From Sphaerosporella brunnea (taxonomy: Eukaryota > Ascomycota > Pezizomycetes > Pezizales > Pyronemataceae), in contig VXIS01000294.1 in NCBI GenBank assembly GCA_008704415.1, positions 1 through 61,031 of the forward strand: a stretch of DNA of 61,031 nt, in the 5' to 3' direction. The translations under genes and the position numbers were made by a program. Below are positions 42,875 to 53,607 of this stretch, piece by piece. The notes under the pieces were generated by a model, which saw only the letters and a program-made list of their open reading frames with translations, was not told where the DNA came from and did not search any database. Numbering within the stretch: the stretch's first letter is position 1; each line of letters starts with the position of its first letter.

Positions 42875-44089
42875 GTTGTCCTTTTGTGCCGCTTTGCGGT
42901 TGCCGCTACTTCGGTCATTGCAGCCCGCTCTCTGCGTCTACGATCAAGGTCTGTTACCCAGGTTTTCTGCCAGGTGCTCGGTGAACTGTTGCGGTCGCGT
43001 GGCGATCTGAGGCCGACCATCGGCTCAAGGACTTGCGATCCTTGACACGTACGCATGTCATAAAGAGTGTCTTGCTACACGGACGCGCAAATTCACCACA
43101 TCCTCGGCAGCTGAATCTGCACCAGTGCTGCTCACGGTCCATCCAAGACTGCAGTCTAGTTCTTTCGCAAGAGGAACTGCAAGTATCCAGTCCGATCCAG
43201 TCCGCGCGCCCCAGGGACTGAACAAGACTGCGGGTGTACAATCGGTGCACCCGTTGCCGCGCGGCGGTGGACTCATTTTGGCTGGTGGTGGTTTTTTTTT
43301 TGGGGGGGGTGGGGGGGAGGGGGGCATGGATCGCGGTGGACGGTTCGAAAAAACAGGAAAAACTCGTCACGCACTTTGCCACAGTTATAGATTTTACTTG
43401 ACTGTACCGTGACCATCATCATCGTGATCAGAACCCTTAACAACCACAACCTCCATCGAAGCCTAACCTCCACCGTGCGAAACCTTCAGCACGATGTCTA
43501 TCGACAGCCAGAGATCGCAGGCCTCCTTAAAAAACCGAACATTCGGCGCTCTTTGGAAAAGGAAGCGCAGTCGGTCAAAGCACAGTTTCCCCAGGTGCCC
43601 CGCAATCTCTTCACTGCACCCGTTCGCAGCAACACCCCGGCGGCTGATGGATCTCACATCCCAGACATGTATTTCGGCAAGCAAAGGACGCGGAAAAGCC
43701 ACATCTGGCAACCAGATAATGGGTACGAGGTCGGGACCGTGATGGAGGTGCAACCGATTTCAGTATACTGAGAGCGATCTGTCTAAGAGCTAACCGAACG
43801 TCTGAGCAGGCCCGAATACAAACACTGAATTCAACGCTGATGTGTTTCGGCTTTGTTTGGGGACATGAATTTTGAAGAAAGCATAAGTTTCCGGCCATGC
43901 GAAACACCAGCTTTTAGAACGCCGTTGAAGTACTTGGGCTGTAGGAGGCTTTCGATAGTCATGTGCATTATTTGATATCCGGTCCCGTTCGGGCATGCAG
44001 CTCAGCCCGTGCTGCGTTGCATTTGAGAATTGTAAAAAAAAACACCTTGATTTACTCAAAAAAACGCGAGAACGGATAACGCATACAAC
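42875..44089. other. no firm gene; G-rich tract
   Basis: 43301-43325 is a G-rich run after a T run, capable of forming a G-quadruplex. Overlapping open frames at 43409-43771 are equally plausible on both strands and have no domain support. Confidence 0.35.
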
Positions 44090-44560
44090 TAGTGGGTATA
44101 AACTGCGTGCAAAGAAAAAAAACATAAACACTGACCGGCATAAAATGCTTCCCAAGACTCCAAAAACCATGCAACGTGAACAGGCAACCGACGGGTATAA
44201 CTTCGTGCAAAGACAAAAAACACAAACACTGACGGGCATAAAATACCTGCAAAGACTCCAAGAAGGATACAATGTGAATAGCACAACCAAAACAAAACAA
44301 ACGCAAACAACGCGGACAGTGAAAATATCATGGGTACAACCTACACCCAAAAGACTCCAAAACGATACAACGTGAATAGCACAACCAACACAAACAACCG
44401 ATGAGAATAACGTCGTCCAAAGCCAAAACAAAAGCAAACAACGTGGATAGTAAAAACATCATGAACCAAAACAACCAACCGATGGGTATAACTGCGTCCA
44501 AAGCCAAAAACGCGGACAGTAAAAACAACATGCGCACAAACTCCTTCCAAAGACTCCCTC
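44090..44560. repeat. degenerate tandem repeat downstream of the 1088-aa gene
   Basis: Units begin near 44093, 44197, ~44330, ~44405 and 44481 with GGGTATAACT-CGTGCAAAG, ACAAACACTGAC and AAGACTCC-AA motifs. The period is roughly 75-135 bp. A-rich on the plus strand. The hydrophobic minus-strand frame across it is a by-product. Confidence 0.6.
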
Positions 44561-44656
44561 AACAAAAGGCTAGAACTCCGACCGCTACAAATGGCGGGGG
44601 TCATTGCCTCCCAAAAACCAACGCCACCCCATTCCCAAAACTCAACACAATCCGCA

Positions 44657-47600
44657 TCACCGCCAGATATATCCGCAACAGGCAACCAGTGCGTTCCAAA
44701 CACCACGCAACATCACCACGCGGTCTCTGCACCGTGTAAAGACTTCACCCACAAGTCTCAACGGTGATCGGAACGTCCTGAGCGGAAGAAGAAGAAGCCA
44801 ACGGATCATGTCGACGTTGGTTTTCGTTCCGTGGGGAACGCCAGGGGCTTGCTCCGTGCAATTACTTGAGGCCGCGATGGAATCTGCGGATGCAGGAAGA
44901 ATGGTGCAGGACGGCGTGTTGTTATCGTTCGTACTATCAACTTCGCCTCCAATAGTGACAGGTAACCGTGCTTCGACGGCGGTATCGATGAAAAGCGTAC
45001 CGCTGATATCGTCGTTGCAGAGGATATCGGTGCCCTCCAGAATCAGTTTCGATTCGACATCACCTGAGACCGCTATGCAATGTGCCGAGGCAGAAAGTGG
45101 GGCAATCGAAGCCGCTGACGAAATAGAATCAAATACCTGACCGACCTCGGAGGTCAGGCTCCCATTGGCCGGCTCTTCGAACTTGGTACTCGAGAACCCG
45201 GAATAATTCTCGCTTGTGATCGGTTCCACCTCCGGAAACGGGCCCTCAGCAAGCTCGGCAGACTCTGGGTGTGGGGCAATGGACCTTGCATGCTTGACGA
45301 TAATGCCATCTGCATTCGTGACCACACCGGTCGACCCGGAACAGAAGGAGGGATCGACAGCGTCCGACGTTGGAGCCACAGCAACCAAACAAATGGTTGG
45401 GGCAACATCAACATGTTCGGCTGTAGGGACCTCAACTATTGAGGGACCAAGTGCCGCCACTGAGGATGGATCGACATCAACTGCATGGACAGCGCTGGCA
45501 TCTGGAGCCACATCAACCAGATCAACGGTCGGGGCAAGAACACCATCATTCGGACTCGGAATGTGCGCGACGACATCGTGCGAACGAGCATATGCGGGGG
45601 CGAGGGCAACCGCAACCACGTCGCGTGTTGGAGCCACATCAATCACATCAATGATTGGGGCAACATCAACAGAGGCGAGAGTGGAAACGTCAGCTGCAAT
45701 CACGTCGCATGTTGGAGCCTCATCAATCACAATAGTGATTGGGGCAACATCAACAGAGGCGAGAGGGGAGACGTCAATAACGGACGCGGTCATGGGGACA
45801 TTGGTCGAATGAACAGCCGAAGCCTCGTCAAACCCTCCAGTGCTCATGATAACACAGGAATCCTCAGCAGTGACGTTTGAAAATCCGCTTTCAGGTGCAG
45901 CATCTCCGTAGACGGCATCCGTATCGCAATAATCATCGGTCGCCAACTGCTCGGAGCTATCACAGTGGTGATGGTCGTGGATAGTTTCGTTCTTCCCGGC
46001 GGGAATATCAAGTAGACCCGCAGGCGAAACTTGATCCGAAGCGGTGGCGTCTTCTTTGGAAACAACAGGCTGGAAATGAGGAGCATCATGTGCATCCTCA
46101 ATCAAAAAGCCGGCGGTGGAATCCTTCGTAATTTCGTTCAAAAACGGATCCGAAGCCATGTCGTCTTCTTTGGGAACAACAGGCTGGAAATGAGGAGCAT
46201 CATGTGCATCCTCTGACAAAACGCCGGCGGTGGAATCGTTCGTAATTTCGTGCAAAAGCTGATCCGAAGCCATGTCGTCTTCCTTGGGAACAACAGGCTG
46301 GAAATGAGGAGCATCATGTGCATCCTGTGACAAAAAGCCGGCGGTGGAATCGTTCGTAATTTCGTTCAAAAACGGATCCGAAGCCATGTTGTCTTCCTTG
46401 GGAACAACAGGCTGGAAATGAGGTGCATCACGTGCATCCTCTGACAAAAAGCCGGCGGTGGAATCGTTCGTAATTTCGTTCAAAAGCTGATCCGAAGCCA
46501 TGTCGTCTTCGCTGGGCACAACAGGCTGGAAATGAGGAGCATCATGTGAATCCTCAATCAAAAAGTCGCCGGCGGCGTCGTTCGTACTCTCATTCTCACT
46601 GGCGATAGCATCATGTGCAACCGCAGCCGAAACCTGGTTTGCTTTCGCCAAAACAACCGGAATGAAAGTAATCGAAACGCGTCGATTACTGAAAGGGAGA
46701 GCGGGAATGCGCGATGGTTCGAAGGTGTCGATGTTGTGTGGATATTGGGAAAGGCGGTCAAAGTGAGATACAGTGATTGAACGCCATGTGGTAGGGGGCG
46801 CGGCCATGTCCCTGTCGTACTGATCCATCAACTCTCCCCAGATGTAATCCGCAAACCAAGGCTTGGTGCTTCGCTCGAAGACAGTGCAAGCAGGCGTCTG
46901 ATAGTAATGGTCGGCGGTGTGCATTGCTGATTTCTTCAAGACGGGTATCAACGAGCGGTGGCCACTGGACGCCTTCGGTGTAGCGCGGAGGGGAACGCCG
47001 TGCACTGCCGTCTCCGCCGTAGCCGTGATATCATCTCGTACTTCGCCGGATGACTCCATCGCTTCTCGCTCCATGTGTGGAGACGTGGTCGAATGGCGTA
47101 ATTTGCTTTCCTTCGTCGTGGCCGCAGTGTATAGCGATGGAGTGTGAACGGCGGTGCGCATGACCGGGAGGGGAATCCTGCTCGGCTTATGGCGAGCAAT
47201 GGAAGTGTTCGAAGGCGAGGCTGTAGCGGTGCACTGTGGTTCTAAAGTAGAATCAGCATCTGAGATAAAGGCAGAATTGGTCTTTGCTAAAGAAAAAGTA
47301 CCATCAGCTGTAGGGAGCACCGGGGGTGCCGTCGGCGGCCGAGTGGCTGGCTGCTCGGCGGCGCTAGGCGTATCGAGGGGGACATCGATCGTTGCTTTCA
47401 TCGAAGAGACCGTCGCAGCGAAGTAGATGGCGCGCATATGGGCAACGATGGACGCAGGGCTGGCAGAAACGGAATCGCGATCACACTTCCCCGAGCGTCC
47501 GGTTTCTGCCGGAGCAGTGGACGGGGCCAAAGGCAGCGAGCGGGGAATGCGAGAAAAGCGAACGATATCGAGCGGAATCAGGATCGTCGCTTTCATCGAC

Positions 47601-47923
47601 GAGACAGTAGCCGCGAAGTAGACCGCGCGCATATGATTGATGATGGAGGATGGGCGGTTGGTATAGCTGGAAACCGGCGCCGACGCAAACATGTTCGCGG
47701 GGGCTGGGAGTATTCCGTTCAAGCGCCAAGTCGGGGCCATCGCAGCTCCGCTCGGTCTGACCACAGGATGATCGTCACGGATGTTGCGGTAGGATTCGTG
47801 GCCATCATCGCGCTGCAACTCGCAAAGACGCGGCGAACGGCGGTGCTCGCGGGGCGCGAACGATGTCACCGGGAAAATCCGGGTTCGCGGGGCAGTGCCC
47901 CGCGATGGCGGAGAGTGAGGCAT
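44657..47923 (-). CDS. long acidic disordered protein with internal repeats (1088 aa)
   Basis: A single open frame. The N-terminal third is Ser/Thr/Pro-rich and contains a duplicated block (HMRAVYFAATVSSMKAT and HMRAIYFAATVSSMKAT, ~70 residues apart). The middle has four full 38-residue units and a fifth partial one, of the type FLSEDAxDAPHFQPVVPKED...NEITNDSTAG (46000-46560). Next come short Val/Asp/Ala repeats around ASVDVAPI and VDVAP. The C-terminus switches to basic-hydrophobic (DMIRWLLLLPLRTFRSPL...ALVACCGYIWR), suggestive of membrane binding. Family not recognised and no enzyme motif. The start ATG may not be the true one, but the frame is continuous for 3.2 kb. Confidence 0.7.
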   Translation of the reverse strand: MPHSPPSRGTAPRTRIFPVTSFAPREHRRSPRLCELQRDDGHESYRNIRDDHPVVRPSGAAMAPTWRLNGILPAPANMFASAPVSSYTNRPSSIINHMRAVYFAATVSSMKATILIPLDIVRFSRIPRSLPLAPSTAPAETGRSGKCDRDSVSASPASIVAHMRAIYFAATVSSMKATIDVPLDTPSAAEQPATRPPTAPPVLPTADGTFSLAKTNSAFISDADSTLEPQCTATASPSNTSIARHKPSRIPLPVMRTAVHTPSLYTAATTKESKLRHSTTSPHMEREAMESSGEVRDDITATAETAVHGVPLRATPKASSGHRSLIPVLKKSAMHTADHYYQTPACTVFERSTKPWFADYIWGELMDQYDRDMAAPPTTWRSITVSHFDRLSQYPHNIDTFEPSRIPALPFSNRRVSITFIPVVLAKANQVSAAVAHDAIASENESTNDAAGDFLIEDSHDAPHFQPVVPSEDDMASDQLLNEITNDSTAGFLSEDARDAPHFQPVVPKEDNMASDPFLNEITNDSTAGFLSQDAHDAPHFQPVVPKEDDMASDQLLHEITNDSTAGVLSEDAHDAPHFQPVVPKEDDMASDPFLNEITKDSTAGFLIEDAHDAPHFQPVVSKEDATASDQVSPAGLLDIPAGKNETIHDHHHCDSSEQLATDDYCDTDAVYGDAAPESGFSNVTAEDSCVIMSTGGFDEASAVHSTNVPMTASVIDVSPLASVDVAPITIVIDEAPTCDVIAADVSTLASVDVAPIIDVIDVAPTRDVVAVALAPAYARSHDVVAHIPSPNDGVLAPTVDLVDVAPDASAVHAVDVDPSSVAALGPSIVEVPTAEHVDVAPTICLVAVAPTSDAVDPSFCSGSTGVVTNADGIIVKHARSIAPHPESAELAEGPFPEVEPITSENYSGFSSTKFEEPANGSLTSEVGQVFDSISSAASIAPLSASAHCIAVSGDVESKLILEGTDILCNDDISGTLFIDTAVEARLPVTIGGEVDSTNDNNTPSCTILPASADSIAASSNCTEQAPGVPHGTKTNVDMIRWLLLLPLRTFRSPLRLVGEVFTRCRDRVVMLRGVWNALVACCGYIWR
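46000..46560 (-). repeat. 114-bp tandem repeat within the gene
   Basis: GGGAACAACAGGCTGGAAATG-type blocks recur every 114 bp (near 46060, 46174, 46288, 46402, 46516), each unit encoding 38 residues. Units differ by point changes only, so the frame is kept. Confidence 0.9.
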
Positions 47924-50900
47924 GGCAGCGGGAATGTGAGTGTAGAAGAAAAAGAAGCGGAAGAGGAGCTGTGGGTTGTGGAGGGCAGCGAGCAGCGGGA
48001 GTGTTCAGAGAGAGAGGAGGTGTTCGTGGTGGTAGTGAGGAGCGTGAGGAGAAGTGTTGTTGTGTTTACGTCGTCACAAAGTATAAACACACAACGCGGC
48101 TTGGCGTTGCGGTGGTTACATAACTGCGGTCGCTAAGTCAGCAACCACACACGCGACTACCCACCGACCGCCCAACAGTAAAAATGGACACATTCGTCCT
48201 CTGCAGTTGCTAAGACGCAGGTGTGTTTGACCTCAAGTTGATCGTAGCGCTGCCATTTCGGGTGCTAACAGTAGGAGATGGGGGACAAAAAATACTCCGC
48301 CGGGCATTATTTTCTGCATGTGGTTGCGCAGGCAGCCGGCAAATATACCCTCGCTTTTCCACTTTTTACTATTCTTGCTGTCTGCGATACCCACTGCTTG
48401 ATCGGGACCCACCAACAAAATGAAACAGCCAGCTACCCCTTTCGGGTGGTTAATATTGGGTCACATCAATAACACAATTTTGCGCGTTGCGTAGAAACAG
48501 ACCCGGCGTCATGACTCCCTCTGATGGACGAAAAGACTGTGTGTTCAGAAAGCCCAGAGTCGCGCCGGTGATTCCGTTGCCGCGGTATCTTCACCACGTT
48601 TATGTGGCGAAGTTCGCTGGGTGATGGCTTTGGTGCGTCACGCAAGCGAAGCAAGTGCGGCCTCGTTGACCGAGCCGCAAATCCACGCCGATCCCGTGCG
48701 ATCCGTCTATTTCTGGCTGCGGGGAGAGAGCGAGTCTTCACGAGTCCGCATCGCCGACCCGATCAGGGAGATGACGCAAAAAATGGATATCCTGCACTCC
48801 GCGTAGTGTGCAACGAGCCCGCAAACAAATGCATCCCGGTTTCACCGAGTGTCGCCACGATCAAAAAGTACGTCGGGTTGTACGTGTCTCAGCACTGCAT
48901 GGCATATGGACCGCGACGCGTCATATTCGACACGTATGGCGGCGGCCGCATGATGTATTGCTTCGATGTAACTGGCACTTCAACGACGCGTAGAATGCCC
49001 ACTTTTCATTTCGGTCTAAGTGCGCGTCAAGTTGCAAGCGCGGCAGCGATTTTCCATCGCCACCTAAAGAGACCAATAACGCTGGCCGGTGATCTACACA
49101 CAACGATCAAAACAAAGATAAACACGGTGATGATTGCTTCCCCCGGGCGCGTGTGCACCACTGGTTGCGTGGCAGTTGCTCCACGTCTTGTGACGGCGCG
49201 CTTCCCCCAGAACCCGCAACGACATTGTGCATAATTCTTGATCTGCGGCCACGCTGCCGGCTAGTGAATGCTTGCTTAGCGCAAACCGAAGTGGCTATTT
49301 ATCTCTGCCAGGATTTGCGTCAGACTGAAGATGTCCGGATGAAGTGCAATTGACACGGTTCATTGCTGCGCACTCGTTCCCTGAAAGGCTGGACGCAGGC
49401 TTTGGGTCCGCGTGCGCCGCTGCACACTCTGAGCATGACAGTAGCCTATGTTGCAGGTCGTCTCCAGGTTCTGCTGTACATACCTTGAGAAGCCGTGGTT
49501 GACTCCAAGCAGGCAGCGGGGCGCAAATCGCTCTCCGAGATGTCATACTGTGATCCAAGCAACCCCATAGCCCCACGCAACAATCCCCACAATCACGCGA
49601 CCGTCGAGCGGATGATGCCTCCCCGAGCAAGAAGGTCTCTGTCCCGTGTTTTGCCGTGGCTAAGCGGCAGGATGATGAATCATCGGGGACCGGGTGTTCG
49701 CATTTCGTGATGATCGCTCCGCCAACGATTACCTCGCGATCCACCTCGCTTTCAACCAAGTTGACCGCGAGCCCATCGTGTTGTTCAAATTCTAAGACCG
49801 CGTTTGAGACGACCCTTAGCGATGGGTGCGAAGAAGTGTTTGACTCAAAGACCCTGTCGCCACATCAATCTTTCTGCTCTTCAGCGAAATGTATGGTCCA
49901 ACGATCGCGGAATGACGTCCCGCCGTGCTATTACCCCCGTTTGGACCTTTTTTGCATCGCTGGAACACAGGCGTTTCTGCTTCTTTCACAGGTGTATTCT
50001 TCCTGCTAGCAGGATGCTTAAACTTCGGCGTTCTTCAATACCGTGTCGGAACACCTCGGGGTGACGCAAAAGTTCGCAGCGACAGGTGCTCTGGATAGAT
50101 TGCAATTAGAATGACTTCCTCAGAAACAGGGTTGACGATACCTTTGTTGGTCTTACTCTCACGTGGTCCATTCTTCGAGCGCGAAAAGGCAACGACAAGG
50201 CAGAGGACTGAATACACCAAAGTCCAGCGACTGCAGGATGTGTGTTGCATAGCATGGGTCAAAGAAGTGGTGCAGGCCGCGGAGCCACGACAGTGGTATC
50301 TCCATACTTCAGCCTCTTCTCCGGATTTCCATCTTCTCTCCACATCCGAACTTCAAAAGCCACTCCGGGTTGGCGAGGCAGTGGTGTTGTCTCCCAGAAG
50401 GGGGTAGAAAATGAAACCGACAATCAAGGCAGATCACAAAAGATAACTCTCCCGTGCGATCTCGGCTGGCTCGGCTTTGATCTAGGGAGGGTTACCCCCA
50501 AGCTTGCAAGGCTTGTAACCCCCGGGTGCAGGTATATGTCAACTTCACCGTCAGCAGCCAGCCGATGTGAGAATCGAACCCCGCACGCTCAGGTGAAGTT
50601 GGCACGGCCCATACCAACTACACCATGAGACACCAGGTTAAAAATTGAACCCGGAACTCGATGTTAAAGACGTCGCCACCAACGCAGCACGTTAGTAACA
50701 CTCCAAATCGCTCGAACTCACTCGCAGCTTTTGACGGCTCGCCTCGTGTGCAACACTAGTGTTGTTTCTTGCATGTTGCTTGACTCAACGGCACCTGCAA
50801 CAATGCGTGAGTTTCGTTGTTAGGGAGGCGACCAGCGCATGTATTTACGCAGGACCGCACATGGAAACGTCACAGGCGGAGGACCCTCGACGCACGCAGT

Positions 50901-51663
50901 ATCATCTGCAGGAGCATTCGTAGAAAATTCACCGGCGCAACACACTACGCAGGACCGCATGTAGGTATTGCGTCGGTGAAACGCCCTACACAGTACCGTA
51001 ACCCGCGCGTAACCCTACAAACAATCGTTTCATGAAACAATGCGCCACTGGAAACCATACGCAGGTTGCGCCGCCCGCGACCTCACCGGGGAAGGAGCGT
51101 AACCTGTGATGGGACTGCCCATCGACGCCAAACTGACAGTTTGTCGGAACTGCACCAGCGAAGAATCGAGCACCGTTCATGGGATGGGGACTGCATCGGC
51201 GAAGGACTCGCTCCAGGGTCTGGCAGGTCGATGTTGCACCCGGTGAGCGTCCCAGATCATTTCCGCCGTCAGGGAACGTTCATTTCTTGGTGCGATTTTT
51301 TCCTTCTGACCCTGGCCGGAAAGCTGTATCGTTATCATGAAGTCAGTCTCCAGGAGAAGGTCGATATTGTTTACGCCAGGAATTTGTACGTTCTTGCCAT
51401 CAAATCTTGCCCAAAAGGCTGGTGTCGCCGGGCCGAAGCTGCGCGGGATCTATCGGCATTCTGGATCTCATGGTTAAGGCTGAACTGGATGAGAACGAGT
51501 TTCTCGTTTTAATGCCACCGCGTTCCTGCGGTGGAATAGTCGTTATGTTGCCGCGATCATTGAAGCACCCCGCAATCTCATTTCACCCTTTCCCTTCTAT
51601 CGGGTATAAACGTCGGGTACAATGAAACACAGGTAAAGAGTAGGGTCCACGCCCCCTGGGTGG
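47924..51663. other. no firm gene; weak coding traces
   Basis: Plus-strand frames at 48525-48806 (MALVRHASEASAASLTEP) and 49656-50407 look partly coding but do not join with sensible introns. The region just upstream of the 1088-aa gene holds no clear TATA on the gene strand. A tRNA-like sequence lies at 50565-50632. Confidence 0.3.
50565..50632 (-). ncRNA. tRNA-like sequence, decayed
   Basis: Box A TGGTGTAGTTGG (50614-50625) and box B GGGTTCGATTC (50571-50581) are near-canonical, but stems mismatch and the anticodon is unclear. It shares the ATGG-TAG-TGG head and a CTTCAC segment with the 38 kb copy. Confidence 0.4.
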
Positions 51664-51665
51664 GA

Positions 51666-51674
51666 CTATATATT
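51666..51674 (+). promoter_or_regulatory. TATA box of the 51766 gene
   Basis: CTATATATT in GGGACTATATATTGCGC lies 92-100 bp before the ATG and is followed by a pyrimidine-rich leader (CCTCTCTTACACACC), typical of fungal core promoters. Confidence 0.6.
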
Positions 51675-51765
51675 GCGCGTACGCCTCTCTTACACACCTC
51701 CATCATCACCATCGTACTACGCAACTACCTTCCACAATCCACCACACACACTCTCTCAAAAAATT

Positions 51766-52761
51766 ATGCCATCCGACGCCGTTGTTCAAGCGGCCTTGAA
51801 CACCTACAGCGTTGCCGTGCAGCGTTACAAGGCGCTTGCCGAGCTCCTTCCTCCTCCCGTGCGGCCACCGGTGTTGGAACGATTTCAGCACCGGAACAAC
51901 AGATGGGCGGTGCAACGCCGCACCGCTGACGTTCGCAAGGCCATTGAGCGTATGGAGCGGCAGCTGAAGGGATTGACGCTGCAGCAGGTTGCACCTCCAC
52001 TCGACGATAACGGACTCGCCGAGCTGTTTGATACACCCCCACCGCTCGACGCCGCGAATGATGACGGCAAGGGTGATGCAGCAAACCAGGGCGTAGTCCC
52101 GCAGGCTCCCCCACCAGCCCCAGTAGGTGTAACTAGCGAGGAGGTCCAGGGAATCATGGACCAGCAACACTCAGCAAATCCTTTCCGCCGTGAATCGGAC
52201 ACGGGCGGACGTCAACACAGGGCCGGCACTCCTGTTAGCGACGACGGCGTTGTGCAAGAGAGCGTGGCGGCGGACATGCCTTGCTACACCGGCCAGCGTC
52301 CCCGACCCACGGGTAGCACCGACAACGATCATAGCGTGGGGCCTGACAACATGGAGTGCAAGGGCGAAGGCAAGGAAGTCACAGCGAGCACTGAGTTCTC
52401 CGTCGTGGCTGGTGACTCCCCCGACGATGATGCCGCCCGGGTCGTCGACACCGGGCTCACCAATTCGGACAGCTTCCGCCAGACCGATGTTCCCGCTCCG
52501 GATAGCGCTGAAGATGCATTCTCCGCGGCTGACGAGATCCATGCGATCGTACGTGTCGGGGTCGTATCCCCCGCCACGGCCTTGCGCATGACTCGCCTTG
52601 TCGAGCAGCTTAAGGCCGATGGAGCCAGTCCTGCCATCGTCAAGAAGGTTTATACCACCTTCTTGCGTGGTGTGGAGGATCGAGCGACTATCGCAGACAT
52701 GGAGTCGGCAGCGATGAACACCCACGATGACGGCTGGTTTGAAGGAGAAGATGGAAGCTGA
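51766..52761 (+). CDS. hypothetical protein (331 aa), intact
   Basis: The ATG at 51766 was chosen over the upstream frame opening because the TATA box and pyrimidine-rich leader lie in front of it. The N-terminus (DAVVQAALNTYSVAVQRYKA) is helical. A basic helix follows (RRTADVRKAIERMERQLKG). The middle is acidic, Pro/Gly/Asp-rich and probably disordered. The C-terminal ~75 residues form an ordered helical region (DEIHAIVRVGVVSPATALRM...LVEQLKADGASPAIVKKVY). No family recognised. Intact frame, sharp promoter and no repeats make this one of the most credible genes here. Confidence 0.65.
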   Translation: MPSDAVVQAALNTYSVAVQRYKALAELLPPPVRPPVLERFQHRNNRWAVQRRTADVRKAIERMERQLKGLTLQQVAPPLDDNGLAELFDTPPPLDAANDDGKGDAANQGVVPQAPPPAPVGVTSEEVQGIMDQQHSANPFRRESDTGGRQHRAGTPVSDDGVVQESVAADMPCYTGQRPRPTGSTDNDHSVGPDNMECKGEGKEVTASTEFSVVAGDSPDDDAARVVDTGLTNSDSFRQTDVPAPDSAEDAFSAADEIHAIVRVGVVSPATALRMTRLVEQLKADGASPAIVKKVYTTFLRGVEDRATIADMESAAMNTHDDGWFEGEDGS

Positions 52762-53599
52762 AATCGGGGCGCAGTGGCTGATGACTATTACTACGTTTGA
52801 TTGATAGCTATTCTATGTACTGCACTTACAGGTGCAATTAAACGCTATTTCATGGTTCGAATGTACCATTTCCGCGATCTGTCTTGTAGCAATCCCCGTG
52901 ATACGATGAAAACCGGGCGTGTCTGTCCATTAAGGCGGAGAGAAAATCCCACCCTTACCAGCAGGTGAAAGCAAAGCTATCAAATGTTGTGATGATCACG
53001 ATCGCTGTGATCAATATGAGCAATGAGGTTTCAGGTCACTCCACGTGTTGGGTGCAAGATTCCGCGATTTGTAAGTTCGGCTACCTTTGGTGACTGGACG
53101 TAGGTGTCACCTCGTGCCGTGTTCCCATGGTCGAAAGGAATTCATCCATAACGTGGCCGTTGAGATGTCTTTACGAAGGTTCAAGCGCCTGGTTGTTGGT
53201 GCTGTCATAAGCATATGTCAGCGGCAGAGTAGTGGGGCCATTCGAAGTGAGCACAGCTACCAGGGCCTCGATACGCTTGGCGGGACAACAGCCATCGGTT
53301 TGGCCACCTATGGCCACTTGCCTAGCCCCACGTTGTTCTGGAGTCACGATAATTGCGTCATAAGCTGGCACCGCCATAAGATCCGGATCAGAGACGAGGA
53401 TCGGAACGTGCCGAGCACGTGATTCCAGACAGGATTGGAATGGCGAGGATCGGAGGTGCCGAGCACAAGACGAGATTCGAGGAGGTGAACAATAGTACTT
53501 AGATTATGATTCAAAGGTTCAGTGAAGAAAAGAAAGAAAGAAAGGAAACAAAAGCAGAACGAAGCCCCTCTATATATACCTTCCGTAACGTGACCCACA
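52762..53599. other. no gene seen
   Basis: Nothing recognisable until the gypsy gag starts. A TATA-like CTATATATA lies near 53571, probably the decayed element's own promoter. Confidence 0.4.
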
Positions 53600-53607
53600 A
53601 CCCTGAC

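Noticed and set aside
43790..44437. Long hydrophobic minus-strand frame with Cys/Val/Phe repeats as a membrane protein
   Set aside because: It is the complement of an A-rich degenerate tandem repeat; composition explains the hydrophobicity.
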